Assembly (NCBI RefSeq): GCF_013403985.1 | Contig: NZ_JABFDF010000001.1 | Span: 1,302,001-1,366,000, forward strand | DNA length: 64,000 bases | Direction of reading: 5' to 3' | Source of the DNA: Winogradskyella ludwigii | GTDB taxonomy: Bacteria; Bacteroidota; Bacteroidia; Flavobacteriales; Flavobacteriaceae | Shown here: one piece after another, positions 1 through 8,640 of the stretch | Layout of the letters: every line of letters starts with the position of its first letter | Numbering within the stretch: the first letter of the stretch is position 1 | Program-made: the position numbers and the translations under genes | Notes under the pieces: model-generated | Told to the model about the DNA's origin: nothing | Seen by the model: only the letters and a program-made list of their open reading frames with translations | Databases searched by the model: none

Positions 1-556
1 TGTCTTGTTTAGGCGTAGATGTTAAATGACTTCGCTTTTGGGCTACGTTATTATTTTCCTGAACTTTAGATTTATTAGCGACAGCATTTGTTTTTTGATT
101 CGAATTATTTGATGAGGTTAATGGGTTTGAAGAGGTCGCTTTTTGAAGGTTGTCATTTTTAGAATCGTTTAAATTTGATTTCTCTTCAGATTCTAAATTT
201 GAATTAGCAATTTTTGAAGTCTTATAGTCAATAGAATTTAATTCGTTTTCGTTCTTTTTAGTTTTCGAGTTTTTGTTGTTCTTTTCTCCATTGTTTTCAT
301 TCGTCTTAGTATCTACAATTGGGAATTCTTGAAGAGTATCCTCATCAGAATTAAAAACAGAAATACCTACAGTTAATAATAGCGCGATAACAGCTGCTAC
401 ACCGCCAATTTGCCACCAAAGTGCAATTACTCTGCGTTTCTTCTTTTTCTTAGGGAGACTTTCGTTTATACGATCCCAAATGGCATCGTTAGGTGCAACT
501 TCAAAATCTTTAAACTTTTCTTGAAAAAGTCGATCTATATTTTTTTTATCGTTCAT
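1..556 (-). CDS. Anti-sigma-like membrane protein, partial (3' end outside window)
   Basis: The reading frame opens with ATG at 556 and stays open to the window edge, giving at least 185 residues; the C-terminus is missing. Residues 1-43 are soluble and basic, with a run of Lys/Arg (36-42), followed by one hydrophobic segment (about 44-68) and then a long, low-complexity Asn/Lys/Ser-rich region. This is the layout of Bacteroidota membrane proteins encoded directly after an ECF sigma factor: a short cytoplasmic head, one membrane helix and an extracytoplasmic part. The start lies 3 bp after the sigma-factor stop, so the two are very probably translated from one mRNA. That it binds the sigma factor is inferred from position and topology; no anti-sigma domain motif is clear in the visible part. 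Confidence 0.75.
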   Translation of the reverse strand, partial: MNDKKNIDRLFQEKFKDFEVAPNDAIWDRINESLPKKKKKRRVIALWWQIGGVAAVIALLLTVGISVFNSDEDTLQEFPIVDTKTNENNGEKNNKNSKTKKNENELNSIDYKTSKIANSNLESEEKSNLNDSKNDNLQKATSSNPLTSSNNSNQKTNAVANKSKVQENNNVAQKRSHLTSTPKQD

Positions 557-559
557 TAT

Positions 560-1105
560 TTATAAACTACTTGAATTTTTGGCTGTATTATAAGCCTCTA
601 TTTTTTCTTTTAAAATCAGTCTTGCTCGCGACAAGTTAGATTTTGATGTTCCGGTTGAAATATGTATTAACTCACTAATTTCAACATGAGAATAACCATC
701 TAAGACATATAAGTTAAATACCAATCGGTATCTATCTGGTAGTTCTTGTATGATTTTTAATAAATATTCAATACTAACATCGTCTTCATTAAAATTTACA
801 GAAACGTCTTCAATATTATCTTCATTAATAATATCATAAACTCCAACATCTTTTCTGTAGCGTTGTAGTGCTGTATTTATTGTAATTCGTTTTAGCCAAC
901 CTTCAAAAGATCCTTTATTATTGTATTGTTCTATTTTATTAAAAATAGTTATAAATGCGTCATGCAGATTATCCTCTGCTTCTGCATAGTTTTTAGAGTA
1001 CTTTAGACAAAGCGAAAATAATTTACTTGCATACTGCTTGTATAATTGGCTTTGAGCTTGAGCATCTTGTTTAATACAATTTTTTATGAGTTGATTTGAA
1101 CTCAC
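560..1105 (-). CDS. ECF-type RNA polymerase sigma-70 factor
   Basis: The 181-residue protein has the two conserved parts of ECF sigma factors: region 2 (about residues 22-90, with the core-binding stretch EDNLHDAFITIF) and region 4 (about 112-170, a helix-turn-helix around SELIHISTGTSKSNLSRAR that would read the -35-like element). No ECF extension is present. The start is GTG at 1105; no in-frame ATG lies nearby and the N-terminus begins as expected for the family. An ATG overlapping it (1107) runs straight into TGA. The next gene, a membrane anti-sigma-like protein, begins 3 bp after the stop, so this is a sigma/anti-sigma pair. Its target genes cannot be told from the window. Confidence 0.93.
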   Translation of the reverse strand: MSSNQLIKNCIKQDAQAQSQLYKQYASKLFSLCLKYSKNYAEAEDNLHDAFITIFNKIEQYNNKGSFEGWLKRITINTALQRYRKDVGVYDIINEDNIEDVSVNFNEDDVSIEYLLKIIQELPDRYRLVFNLYVLDGYSHVEISELIHISTGTSKSNLSRARLILKEKIEAYNTAKNSSSL

Positions 1106-1160
1106 ATGAATCTTGGTGTTAGTTAGTGATTAGTCTTTGAATTACATTCTATGATATTAA

Positions 1161-1589
1161 TTATTCACTTTCAACAGGAACTTCTACCAATAGAAATTGA
1201 TCTTCACCATTTTCATCTTCACCTTGGTAAAATTTGAAGACATAAGTTTCGTTTGATAGTACTATAAAATCAAAATGAACAGTGACTTCTTCAGCCTCTG
1301 CATCTTCTTCGCATGAATTATTGAGGTTTGTATATACTGTATTTACAACGGCAATAGTTCTTTGTTGATCATCGACTTCATATATAAAATCATTAAAATA
1401 ATAACAACCATTTGGCTTAGTATACGTCATGTCTATTTGGTAGGTTTCTCCAAGAACAAAGCTTTCAGGGATTTCTACACTATCAATGGGTATCACTTCT
1501 AAATAGAAATTATTGTAATTGTCATCATCAATGCTACAAGATGTAAATAGAGCGATGAATATAAAGATTAAAAGGGCACTTTTTTTCAT
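1161..1589 (-). CDS. Hypothetical lipoprotein
   Basis: A 142-residue protein with a type II signal peptide: a positively charged start (MKK), a hydrophobic core and the lipobox FTSC with the acylated Cys at residue 18, followed by an acidic SIDDD stretch. The mature part is acidic and looks like a small beta-rich domain with two further Cys (about 62 and 93) that could form a disulfide. I do not recognise the family. It lies between the recA terminator and the sigma-factor gene, 55 bp upstream of the latter, so it may share the sigma-factor transcript. Confidence 0.75.
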   Translation of the reverse strand: MKKSALLIFIFIALFTSCSIDDDNYNNFYLEVIPIDSVEIPESFVLGETYQIDMTYTKPNGCYYFNDFIYEVDDQQRTIAVVNTVYTNLNNSCEEDAEAEEVTVHFDFIVLSNETYVFKFYQGEDENGEDQFLLVEVPVESE

Positions 1590-1652
1590 AATTAAAAATA
1601 ATCAATTTCACTATATAGATGCTTTATGTGTAAAAGGGTTGCGTGTAAAACC

Positions 1653-1684
1653 AAAAAAAATCCTGATTTTATCAGGATTTTTTT
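1653..1684. terminator. Bidirectional intrinsic terminator after recA
   Basis: An A-tract, an inverted repeat (AATCCTGAT / ATCAGGATT around a TTT loop) and a T-tract give a Rho-independent terminator usable on either strand. It begins 7 bp after the recA stop (minus strand) and separates recA from the lipoprotein gene. Confidence 0.85.
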
Positions 1685-1690
1685 AATTTT

Positions 1691-2695
1691 TTATTTTGAA
1701 GCTTTAATGAGATCTCTAACCTTCTCTTCTAGTTCATCCATGAGATCAGGATTATCTTTAATAATCATTTTTACGGCATCACGTCCTTGACCAAGTTTAG
1801 TATCTCCGTAGCTAAACCAAGATCCTGCTTTTTTAACAATTTCATGTTCTACAGCTAAATCTAATATTTCTCCTACTTTAGAAATACCTTGACCATACAT
1901 AATATCAAATTCTGCCAATCTAAATGGTGGAGCCACTTTATTTTTAACCACTTTAACTCTAGTTTTGTTACCCATAACATTACTATCGCTATCTTTAATT
2001 TGTGTAGATCTTCTAATATCTAAACGTACAGAAGCGTAGAATTTTAAGGCATTACCACCAGTTGTTGTTTCAGGATTACCGAACATAACACCAATTTTTT
2101 CACGTAATTGGTTAATGAAGATTACTGTACAATTAGTTTTACTAATAGAAGCGGTTAATTTTCTAAGTGCTTGAGACATTAAACGTGCATGTAAGCCCAT
2201 TTTAGAATCTCCCATTTCACCTTCAATTTCACTCTTAGGTGTTAAGGCAGCAACAGAATCAATAACTACAATATCAATAGCACCAGATCTTATTAAGTTA
2301 TCAGCAATTTCTAATGCTTGCTCTCCATTATCTGGTTGAGAGATGATTAAATTATCAATATCAACGTTTAATTTTTCAGCATAAAAACGATCAAAAGCGT
2401 GCTCTGCATCAATAAATGCAGCAATACCACCTGCTTTTTGTGCTTCTGCAATGGCGTGAAGTGTTAAGGTTGTTTTACCAGAAGATTCTGGACCATATAT
2501 TTCAATTACACGACCTCTAGGATAACCACCAACGCCTAAAGCAATATCTAAACCTAAAGAGCCAGAAGAAATAGCTTCTACATCTACTACAGCCTGATCG
2601 CTCATTTTCATTACTGTTCCTTTTCCGTAAGCCTTATCTAACTTGTCTAAAGTTAATTTTAAAGCTTTTAATTTTGCGTCTTTTTCACTACTCAT
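1691..2695 (-). CDS. recA: Recombinase RecA
   Basis: RecA forms ATP-dependent filaments on single-stranded DNA for homologous recombination and SOS signalling. The protein shows Walker [10 protein letters not shown] (about residues 68-76), Walker [10 protein letters not shown], the L1/L2 DNA-binding region including [16 protein letters not shown] and [20 protein letters not shown], and a typical acidic/basic C-terminus. Using ATG at 2695 gives 334 residues beginning [11 protein letters not shown], which matches the family; an in-frame ATG at 2722 would add nine residues. A -7 box (TATTTTTG on the minus strand, 2734-2741) would leave only about 7 nt of leader before 2722 but about 34 nt before 2695, which favours the shorter form. 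I see no clear LexA site. Confidence 0.97.
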   Translation of the reverse strand: MSSEKDAKLKALKLTLDKLDKAYGKGTVMKMSDQAVVDVEAISSGSLGLDIALGVGGYPRGRVIEIYGPESSGKTTLTLHAIAEAQKAGGIAAFIDAEHAFDRFYAEKLNVDIDNLIISQPDNGEQALEIADNLIRSGAIDIVVIDSVAALTPKSEIEGEMGDSKMGLHARLMSQALRKLTASISKTNCTVIFINQLREKIGVMFGNPETTTGGNALKFYASVRLDIRRSTQIKDSDSNVMGNKTRVKVVKNKVAPPFRLAEFDIMYGQGISKVGEILDLAVEHEIVKKAGSWFSYGDTKLGQGRDAVKMIIKDNPDLMDELEEKVRDLIKASK

Positions 2696-3120
2696 ATCTT
2701 CTTTGTTCTTAGAATTCTTCATTAATTATTCTTCAAAAATACCACTTATTTTAATTAATAACATTTCTCGTTTCAAATTACTACAAATGAAAGGAATGTT
2801 TTTTAATAGGGATATTATAAATTATTAATTTCGTTTTAGGTAAAAATTAAAATCAAGTTTATAACGCAACCGTTTAGCACTTTTTGCATCTACTCAATGA
2901 AAAAGGAACTAATTGCTATGAAATGCGCTACAAACAACTCTGAAGTTACTTTAGAGTTGAGTAGCGAATTTTATCTAAATGTTTTAGTTAAAATTAAATT
3001 GTTCTGATTTTAAAAAAGTTAGTAAAATATTTGGTGTTTCAGTTGTCGTATAGTATTCCTCAATAATTGTTAAGCCCATAAAGATTAACTTTTTAAGTTA
3101 AGTTGGTAAGTTAATCTAAG

Positions 3121-3150
3121 AGCATCTTGATCTTTCAAGGTGCTTTTTTT
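3121..3150 (+). terminator. Intrinsic terminator without an upstream gene
   Basis: Stem AGCATCTTGA / TCAAGGTGCT (with one G-U pair) around a TCTT loop, followed by seven T. No annotated plus-strand gene lies upstream, which suggests a short non-coding transcript ends here. Confidence 0.75.
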
Positions 3151-3160
3151 GTGTTTAGTT

Positions 3161-3191
3161 TTGAGGCATTTCACTAAAAATGATACCTTTG
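3161..3191 (+). promoter_or_regulatory. Bacteroidota-type promoter of trhO
   Basis: TTTTG (-33 region, ending 3163) and TACCTTTG (-7 box, 3184-3191) are separated by 20 bp, matching the TTG-N19-21-TAnnTTTG consensus of Bacteroidota housekeeping promoters. Transcription would begin near 3197, about 33 nt before the trhO ATG. Confidence 0.8.
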
Positions 3192-3229
3192 CAATTCAAA
3201 ATATTCTTTAACCTTAAAATTAGTATAGC

Positions 3230-4300
3230 ATGCAACTGTACAATAACTTAAGTGCTAAGGAAAGAGCAGAACTTATTGAACAAGCGGGAAAAGAACGCTT
3301 AACAATCTCTTTCTACAAGTACGCCAAAATTAATAATACCGAAATTTTTAGAAACCATCTTTATTTAGCTTGGGACAAGTTAGATGTCTTAGGAAGAATC
3401 TACGTGGCTAACGAAGGTATTAATGCTCAACTCTCTGTACCTGCAGAAAATTTTGAGCCTTTCAAAAAACATTTAGATACCATTTCTTTTTTAGAAAATG
3501 TAAGATTAAACATTGCCGTTGAGCATGATAATTTTGCCTTTTTAAAATTGAAAGTAAAAGTGCGTAAAAAAATAGTCGCAGACGGATTAAACGATGCGTC
3601 TTTTGATGTTACCAATAAAGGTGTTCACGTTAATGCAGAAAAATTTAACGAACTTATTGAAGATCCAAACACAGTTTTGGTAGATATGAGAAACCATTAC
3701 GAAAGTGAAATCGGTCATTTTAAAAATGCGGTAACACCAGATGTAGATACCTTTAGAGAGTCTTTAGATTTAATTGAAGAAGATTTAAGAGAACACAAAG
3801 AAGACAAGAAACTAGTTATGTATTGTACTGGTGGAATCCGTTGCGAAAAAGCAAGTGCATACTACAAACATAAAGGCTTTAAAAATGTATTTCAGCTTGA
3901 AGGAGGTATTATTAATTACGTAAGACAAATTGAAGCTGAAGGCTTAGAAAACAAATTTCTAGGTAAAAACTTCGTATTCGATGAAAGACGTTCTGAAAGA
4001 ATTTCAGATGATGTCATTGCCAATTGTCACCAATGTGGTAATCCTGCAGATATGCATACCAATTGTGCCAATGAAGCCTGTCATTTGTTATTTATTCAAT
4101 GTGATGATTGTAAAGCAAAAATGGAAAATTGTTGTTCTACCAACTGTATGGAAATACACAATTTACCTTTTGAAGAGCAAAAAGCACTAAGAAAAGGACA
4201 AGGTAATAGTAACGATATTTTCAAAAAAGGACGTGCAGATCATTTACCTTTTAAAAAGGATTTACGAAATATTTTTGAAAGCTTTGAGCCAAAACAATAA
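3230..4300 (+). CDS. trhO: tRNA uridine(34) hydroxylase TrhO (rhodanese family)
   Basis: TrhO (formerly YceA) uses oxygen to make 5-hydroxyuridine at the wobble position of tRNA. The 356-residue protein has the N-terminal UPF0176 domain (about 1-125), a rhodanese domain (about 135-235) whose active loop CTGGIRCE carries the conserved Cys199 and Cys205, and a C-terminal Cys-rich region (about 265-310, several CxxC-like pairs) that probably binds metal. Length and order fit the longer bacterial form. The start ATG at 3230 follows a clear promoter. The gene stands alone, with 138 bp before the next CDS. Confidence 0.92.
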   Translation: MQLYNNLSAKERAELIEQAGKERLTISFYKYAKINNTEIFRNHLYLAWDKLDVLGRIYVANEGINAQLSVPAENFEPFKKHLDTISFLENVRLNIAVEHDNFAFLKLKVKVRKKIVADGLNDASFDVTNKGVHVNAEKFNELIEDPNTVLVDMRNHYESEIGHFKNAVTPDVDTFRESLDLIEEDLREHKEDKKLVMYCTGGIRCEKASAYYKHKGFKNVFQLEGGIINYVRQIEAEGLENKFLGKNFVFDERRSERISDDVIANCHQCGNPADMHTNCANEACHLLFIQCDDCKAKMENCCSTNCMEIHNLPFEEQKALRKGQGNSNDIFKKGRADHLPFKKDLRNIFESFEPKQ

Positions 4301-4438
4301 TAGCAAAATCGCTTAAATTGGTTTCTAAAACAACTATACTATAAGAAGTCCATAATTAATTTTATCTTTACTCATTAATTATTTACGAATCCTATATCTA
4401 GAATTTTTACGAATCTAGATTTAATATATAAAATTTTT

Positions 4439-5701
4439 ATGGCTTGTAACAGTTGCGCAACTGGAGAAGATGGCCAACCAAAAGGATGCAAAAGCAATGG
4501 GACTTGTGGCACAGATAGCTGCAATAAACTTACTGTTTTTGATTGGTTAGCTAATATGTCACTTCCAAACGGACAAGAACCATTTATTGGTGTCGAGGTA
4601 CGTTTTAAGAATGGCAGAAAACATTATTATAAAAACACTGAAAATCTTACACTAAGCATTGGAGATATTGTCGCTACACAGGCAAAATCCGGTCATGATA
4701 TTGGTATGGTTACACTTACTGGAGAGCTAGTAAGAATACAAATGAAACGTAAAAAAGTAAATCTTGAAGATGCTGAAAACGTTTTAAAAATATACCGAAA
4801 AGCATCACAAAAAGACATTGATATTTGGTCTACAGCGAGAGACAAAGAAGAACCAATGAAGGTTAAAGCTCGTCAATTTGCTATTGATTTGAAACTGAAA
4901 ATGAAAATTTCGGATATCGAATTTCAAGGAGACGGAAGTAAAGCTACATTTTATTACACTGCAGAAGAACGTGTAGATTTCAGAGAATTAATTAAACTTT
5001 TTGCTCGTGAGTTTAGAACGCGAATAGAGATGAAACAAGTTGGTTTTAGACAAGAAGCGGCAAGACTTGGAGGTATTGGTTCTTGTGGACGCGAATTGTG
5101 TTGTTCTACTTGGTTAACGGATTTTAGATCTGTAAGTACTTCAGCGGCACGCTATCAGCAATTGTCTTTAAATCCGTTAAAACTTGCAGGACAATGTGGT
5201 AAGTTAAAATGTTGTCTTAACTATGAGTTAGATTCATATCAAGATGCTTTAAAAGCGTTTCCAAGATCAGATGTAAAATTATATACAGAAAAAGGAAATG
5301 CAGTTTGCCAAAAGACGGATATTTTTAAGGGCTTAATGTGGTTTGCTTACGAAGGAGAATGGATGAATTGGCATATTATAACCACTAGTCAAGCCAATGA
5401 AATCATAGAGAAAAACAAGAAAAGAGAAAAAGTTGCAAGCCTTGAGGAATATGCTGCTGAGCATATCCAAGAGACTAAAGTTGAGTTTGAGAACGTTGTA
5501 GGTCAAGATAGTTTAACACGTTTCGATAGTCCAAAACCGAAAAACAAACGTAAAAACAATAAGAACAACAGAAATAACAAGAATAGAAACAACACTAATA
5601 AGACGAGCAGCAACAATACCAACAACAAAAACAAATCTCAAAATCGAAACCGTAATAACAAGCCAAAAGCAAAAACAAATACAAATGCTAAGAAAGACTA
5701 A
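4439..5701 (+). CDS. RicT/PSP1-domain protein with Cys-rich N-terminus
   Basis: This 420-residue protein belongs to the PSP1 (YaaT/RicT) family. Residues 1-30 contain six Cys, the PSP1 domain spans about 120-300, and further conserved Cys appear in GGIGSCGRELCCSTWL and GQCGKLKCCLNYE. In Bacillus, RicT with RicA and RicF forms an iron-sulfur complex affecting RNA maturation; RicA/RicF are not seen here, so the partner set may differ in Bacteroidota. Residues about 360-420 are an Asn/Lys-rich low-complexity tail, likely disordered and RNA-binding-like. The last 17 bp overlap the start of gldH, so the two are probably translationally coupled, an arrangement that links this protein by position to the gliding gene. 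Confidence 0.88.
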   Translation: MACNSCATGEDGQPKGCKSNGTCGTDSCNKLTVFDWLANMSLPNGQEPFIGVEVRFKNGRKHYYKNTENLTLSIGDIVATQAKSGHDIGMVTLTGELVRIQMKRKKVNLEDAENVLKIYRKASQKDIDIWSTARDKEEPMKVKARQFAIDLKLKMKISDIEFQGDGSKATFYYTAEERVDFRELIKLFAREFRTRIEMKQVGFRQEAARLGGIGSCGRELCCSTWLTDFRSVSTSAARYQQLSLNPLKLAGQCGKLKCCLNYELDSYQDALKAFPRSDVKLYTEKGNAVCQKTDIFKGLMWFAYEGEWMNWHIITTSQANEIIEKNKKREKVASLEEYAAEHIQETKVEFENVVGQDSLTRFDSPKPKNKRKNNKNNRNNKNRNNTNKTSSNNTNNKNKSQNRNRNNKPKAKTNTNAKKD

Positions 5702-6188
5702 AGGGTTATTTCTTGTAGTAATCTGTTGTTTTTTATTTACTAGTTGCGATTCAAATGCCGTTTTTGACACTTATAAATCGGTGCCAAATCAATGGCATAA
5801 AGATTCTATTGCAACTTTTAATTTTAAAGCACCAGATAGTACTAACGCGTACAATCTATTCGTTAATTTAAGAAATACTAATGCTTATAAGTTTAGTAAT
5901 TTATTTCTTATTGTAGAGTTAAATTATCCTAATGGAAAGGTGGTAAAAGATACTTTAGAATATAAAATGGCAGCACCAAATGGTGAACTTTTAGGTACGG
6001 GGTTTTCAGATTTAAAAGAAAATAAATTGTGGTATAGAGGTTACAAAGAACCTTTTGTATTTAATGAAGAAGGCGATTACACAGTTAATATTCAGCATGC
6101 CATGAGAAATAACGGAGACGTTAATGGTGTAGAAAATTTAGAAGGAATAACAGATATTGGATTTCGAGTAGAAAGTACTCAAAAATAG
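5685..6188 (+). CDS. gldH: Gliding motility lipoprotein GldH
   Basis: GldH is an envelope lipoprotein needed for gliding motility in Flavobacterium, where it belongs to the Gld group of lipoproteins connected with the gliding machinery. The 167-residue protein has a type II signal peptide with lipobox FTSC (Cys21) and then the family's characteristic stretches: VFDTYKSVPNQWHKDS, YNLFVNLRNTNAYKFSNLFL, GFSDLKENKLWYRG and IQHAMRNNGDVNGVENLEGI. Length fits the family. ATG 5685 lies within the last codons of the preceding PSP1 gene. The penicillin-binding protein gene follows after 5 bp, so all three appear to form one operon. Confidence 0.95.
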   Translation: MLRKTKGLFLVVICCFLFTSCDSNAVFDTYKSVPNQWHKDSIATFNFKAPDSTNAYNLFVNLRNTNAYKFSNLFLIVELNYPNGKVVKDTLEYKMAAPNGELLGTGFSDLKENKLWYRGYKEPFVFNEEGDYTVNIQHAMRNNGDVNGVENLEGITDIGFRVESTQK

Positions 6189-6193
6189 TAAAA

Positions 6194-8548
6194 ATGGCAA
6201 AAAAGAAGACAGCAAAATCTAAACCAGAAACTTTAGATTTTTCAAAATATGTGCGTTGGTTCTGGATCATCTTTTTAGGTGGTATCTCAGCGATGGTATT
6301 ATTATTTCTATTCGCATCTTGGGGATTTTTAGGAGAAATGCCAGATTATACAAGACTAGAAAACCCAGATACAAATTTAGCTACTGAGGTTATTTCTTCA
6401 GATGGTGAAACTTTAGGTAAGTTTTATTTTAATGATAATAGAACACCTGTTAGTTTTGACGATTTATCTAAAAATTTGGTAGATGCTTTATTAGCTACTG
6501 AAGATGTGCGTTTCTATGATCATTCAGGTATAGATGCTAGAGGGACATTGAGAGCAATTAAAGGCTTAGGTAGAGATGGTGGAGCTAGTACAATTTCACA
6601 ACAAGTTTCTCGTCAATTGTTTGTTGGTGTTGCTTCTAAAAATATAATTAGTAGATTAACTCAAAAGATAAAAGAATGGGTTATCGCTATACGTTTGGAG
6701 CGTCAATACACTAAGGACGAGATTATAACGATGTATTTTAATATCTATGATTTTGGTAATAATGGAGATGGTATCAGGTCTGCATCCCGTATTTATTTTG
6801 GTAAAGAACCAAAAGATTTAGATTTAAAAGAATCTGCAATGCTAGTTGGGATGTTTAAAAATTCATCTTTATATAACCCTATTCCTTCTAGAAATCCTGT
6901 TGGTGTTAGAAACAGACGTAATGTTGTTTTGGCACAAATGTTTAAGTATGACTATATTTCTGAACACGTAAAAGATTCACTACAAAAAACGGAGCTTGAT
7001 TTAAACTTTACACCAGAAACGCATAGTCAAGGGACAGCTACTTATTTTAGAGAATATCTTAGAGGTTTCATGAAAGATTGGGCAAAAGACGAAAAGAACA
7101 GAAAACCTGATGGTAGTAAATATGATTTATACAGTGATGGACTAAAAATATATACCACTATAGATTCACGTATGCAGAAATATGCAGAAGAAGCTGTTGG
7201 AGCTCATATGCCAAGATTACAAGCGGAATTTGATAATCAAAACACACCAGAACGAAATAAAACAGCACCATTTTTAGAGCTTAGTAAGTCGGAAGTTGAG
7301 AAATTGCTTAATAATGGTATGAAGCGAGGTGAGCGTTGGAGAATCTTAAAAAAACAAGGAAAATCTGATAAAGAAATTGTTGCATCTTTTGACAAGCCAA
7401 CACCAATGAAAGTCTTTAAATGGATAAATGGAAAAGCTGGTGAAGTAGATACGGTTATGAAACCTATGGATTCTATGCGTTATTACAAATCGTTTTTAAG
7501 AACAGGAATGATGTCTATGGATCCACTTACAGGTCATGTTAAAGCTTGGGTTGGAGGTATGAATTATAAGCACTTTCAATATGATATGGTAAAACAAGGC
7601 AAGCGTCAAGTTGGTTCAACATTTAAACCTTTTGTATATGCTACTGCTATAGATCAGTTACAGTTTTCGCCTTGTGATTCTTTTCCAAGAACACAAATTA
7701 CTATTGAAGCCAATAAATTTGGAAACCCAGAGTCTTGGACAGTAAAAAATTCAGATGGAAGATATTCAGGTAAGCAAACGTTAAAAGATGCTTTAGCGAG
7801 TTCTACCAATACAGTGACTGCGCGTTTAATGAATGAGATTGGTCCTCAGCCAGTGGTTGAAATGGCTAAAAAATTAGGTATTACTTCAGAGATTTTACCT
7901 GTGCCAGCAATTGCATTGGGTACACCAGATATTAGTGTTTATGAAATGGTTGCAGCGTATTCTACGTTTGCAAACAAAGGGGTTTATAATAAACCTGTTA
8001 TGGTAACGCGTATCGAGGATAAAAACGGTACTGTATTGTATCAGTTTGCACCAGAGAGTAAAGATGTGTTGAGTGAAGAAGTTGCTTATGTTACTGTAAA
8101 CCTTATGGAAGGTGTAACAAAAGCAGGTTCAGGAGGTCGATTAAGAAGTAAAGGTGCTGATAAGTATAATAAAATGTATAGAGAAATAATGACAGGTTAT
8201 CCTTATGAGCTAAAGAACCCTATTGCAGGTAAAACTGGAACCACACAAAATCAAAGTGATGGTTGGTTTATGGGTATGGTACCAAATTTAGTCACAGGTG
8301 TTTGGGTTGGAGCAGAAGATAGAGCTGCTCATTTTAGTTCAATTACTTATGGTCAGGGAGCTTCAATGTCTTTACCAATTTGGGGTTTATATATGAAAGC
8401 TTGTTATGCAGATGAAACTTTAAATATATCTAAAAGCGAATTTGATAAGCCTTCAAATTTAAATATCGATATTGATTGTGAAGCCAGAGACGAAGGTGAT
8501 CTAGGTAGTGATGAAAACTCGGAAGATGCTGTAGAGTTTGATTTCTAA
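6194..8548 (+). CDS. Penicillin-binding protein 1A (bifunctional class A PBP)
   Basis: A class A PBP polymerises glycan strands and cross-links peptides of peptidoglycan at the inner membrane. The 784-residue protein has a short cytoplasmic head, a membrane helix (about 20-43), a GT51 glycosyltransferase domain with catalytic Glu103 in ATEDVRFYDH and the GGASTISQQVSRQL motif, and a transpeptidase domain with nucleophile Ser475 in GSTFKPF, the STN motif (537-539) and KTGTT (from 680). All catalytic residues are present. A Lys/Glu-rich insert sits between the two domains (about 335-430). It follows gldH by 5 bp; class A PBP genes after gldH are a familiar flavobacterial arrangement. Confidence 0.96.
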   Translation: MAKKKTAKSKPETLDFSKYVRWFWIIFLGGISAMVLLFLFASWGFLGEMPDYTRLENPDTNLATEVISSDGETLGKFYFNDNRTPVSFDDLSKNLVDALLATEDVRFYDHSGIDARGTLRAIKGLGRDGGASTISQQVSRQLFVGVASKNIISRLTQKIKEWVIAIRLERQYTKDEIITMYFNIYDFGNNGDGIRSASRIYFGKEPKDLDLKESAMLVGMFKNSSLYNPIPSRNPVGVRNRRNVVLAQMFKYDYISEHVKDSLQKTELDLNFTPETHSQGTATYFREYLRGFMKDWAKDEKNRKPDGSKYDLYSDGLKIYTTIDSRMQKYAEEAVGAHMPRLQAEFDNQNTPERNKTAPFLELSKSEVEKLLNNGMKRGERWRILKKQGKSDKEIVASFDKPTPMKVFKWINGKAGEVDTVMKPMDSMRYYKSFLRTGMMSMDPLTGHVKAWVGGMNYKHFQYDMVKQGKRQVGSTFKPFVYATAIDQLQFSPCDSFPRTQITIEANKFGNPESWTVKNSDGRYSGKQTLKDALASSTNTVTARLMNEIGPQPVVEMAKKLGITSEILPVPAIALGTPDISVYEMVAAYSTFANKGVYNKPVMVTRIEDKNGTVLYQFAPESKDVLSEEVAYVTVNLMEGVTKAGSGGRLRSKGADKYNKMYREIMTGYPYELKNPIAGKTGTTQNQSDGWFMGMVPNLVTGVWVGAEDRAAHFSSITYGQGASMSLPIWGLYMKACYADETLNISKSEFDKPSNLNIDIDCEARDEGDLGSDENSEDAVEFDF

Positions 8549-8640
8549 AAGCTTTTCAATAGTCACACCTTTGTTTTATGAGTTTAAGTTATAATTTTCA
8601 TAGGTAGTTTTGTACTTTTAACAGGCAAAATTTTCTATAT

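Larger units (their letters stand above)
2723..3229. other. 507 bp intergenic region with structured, orphan-terminated stretch
   Basis: This gap between divergent recA and trhO holds more than two promoters. On the plus strand, 2953-2964 can pair either with 2890-2897 (CTACTCAA/TTGAGTAG) or with 2935-2941 (CAACTCT/AGAGTTG); the two pairings exclude each other. Further on, 3083-3091 and 3108-3116 form a perfect 9 bp stem (GATTAACTT/AAGTTAATC). A good intrinsic terminator follows at 3121-3150. A 36-codon ORF (ATG 2897 to TGA 3007, protein MKKELIAMKC...) overlaps the first structure and has no recognisable family. Taken together this may be a small RNA or leader transcript of roughly 200-250 nt; no clear promoter for it was found. 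Confidence 0.4.

Noticed and set aside
5513..5770. 85-residue minus-strand frame over the end of the PSP1 gene
   Set aside because: It is the antisense of the Asn/Lys-rich repeats of the PSP1 protein and gives an unnatural Val/Ile/Phe-rich product; a shadow frame.
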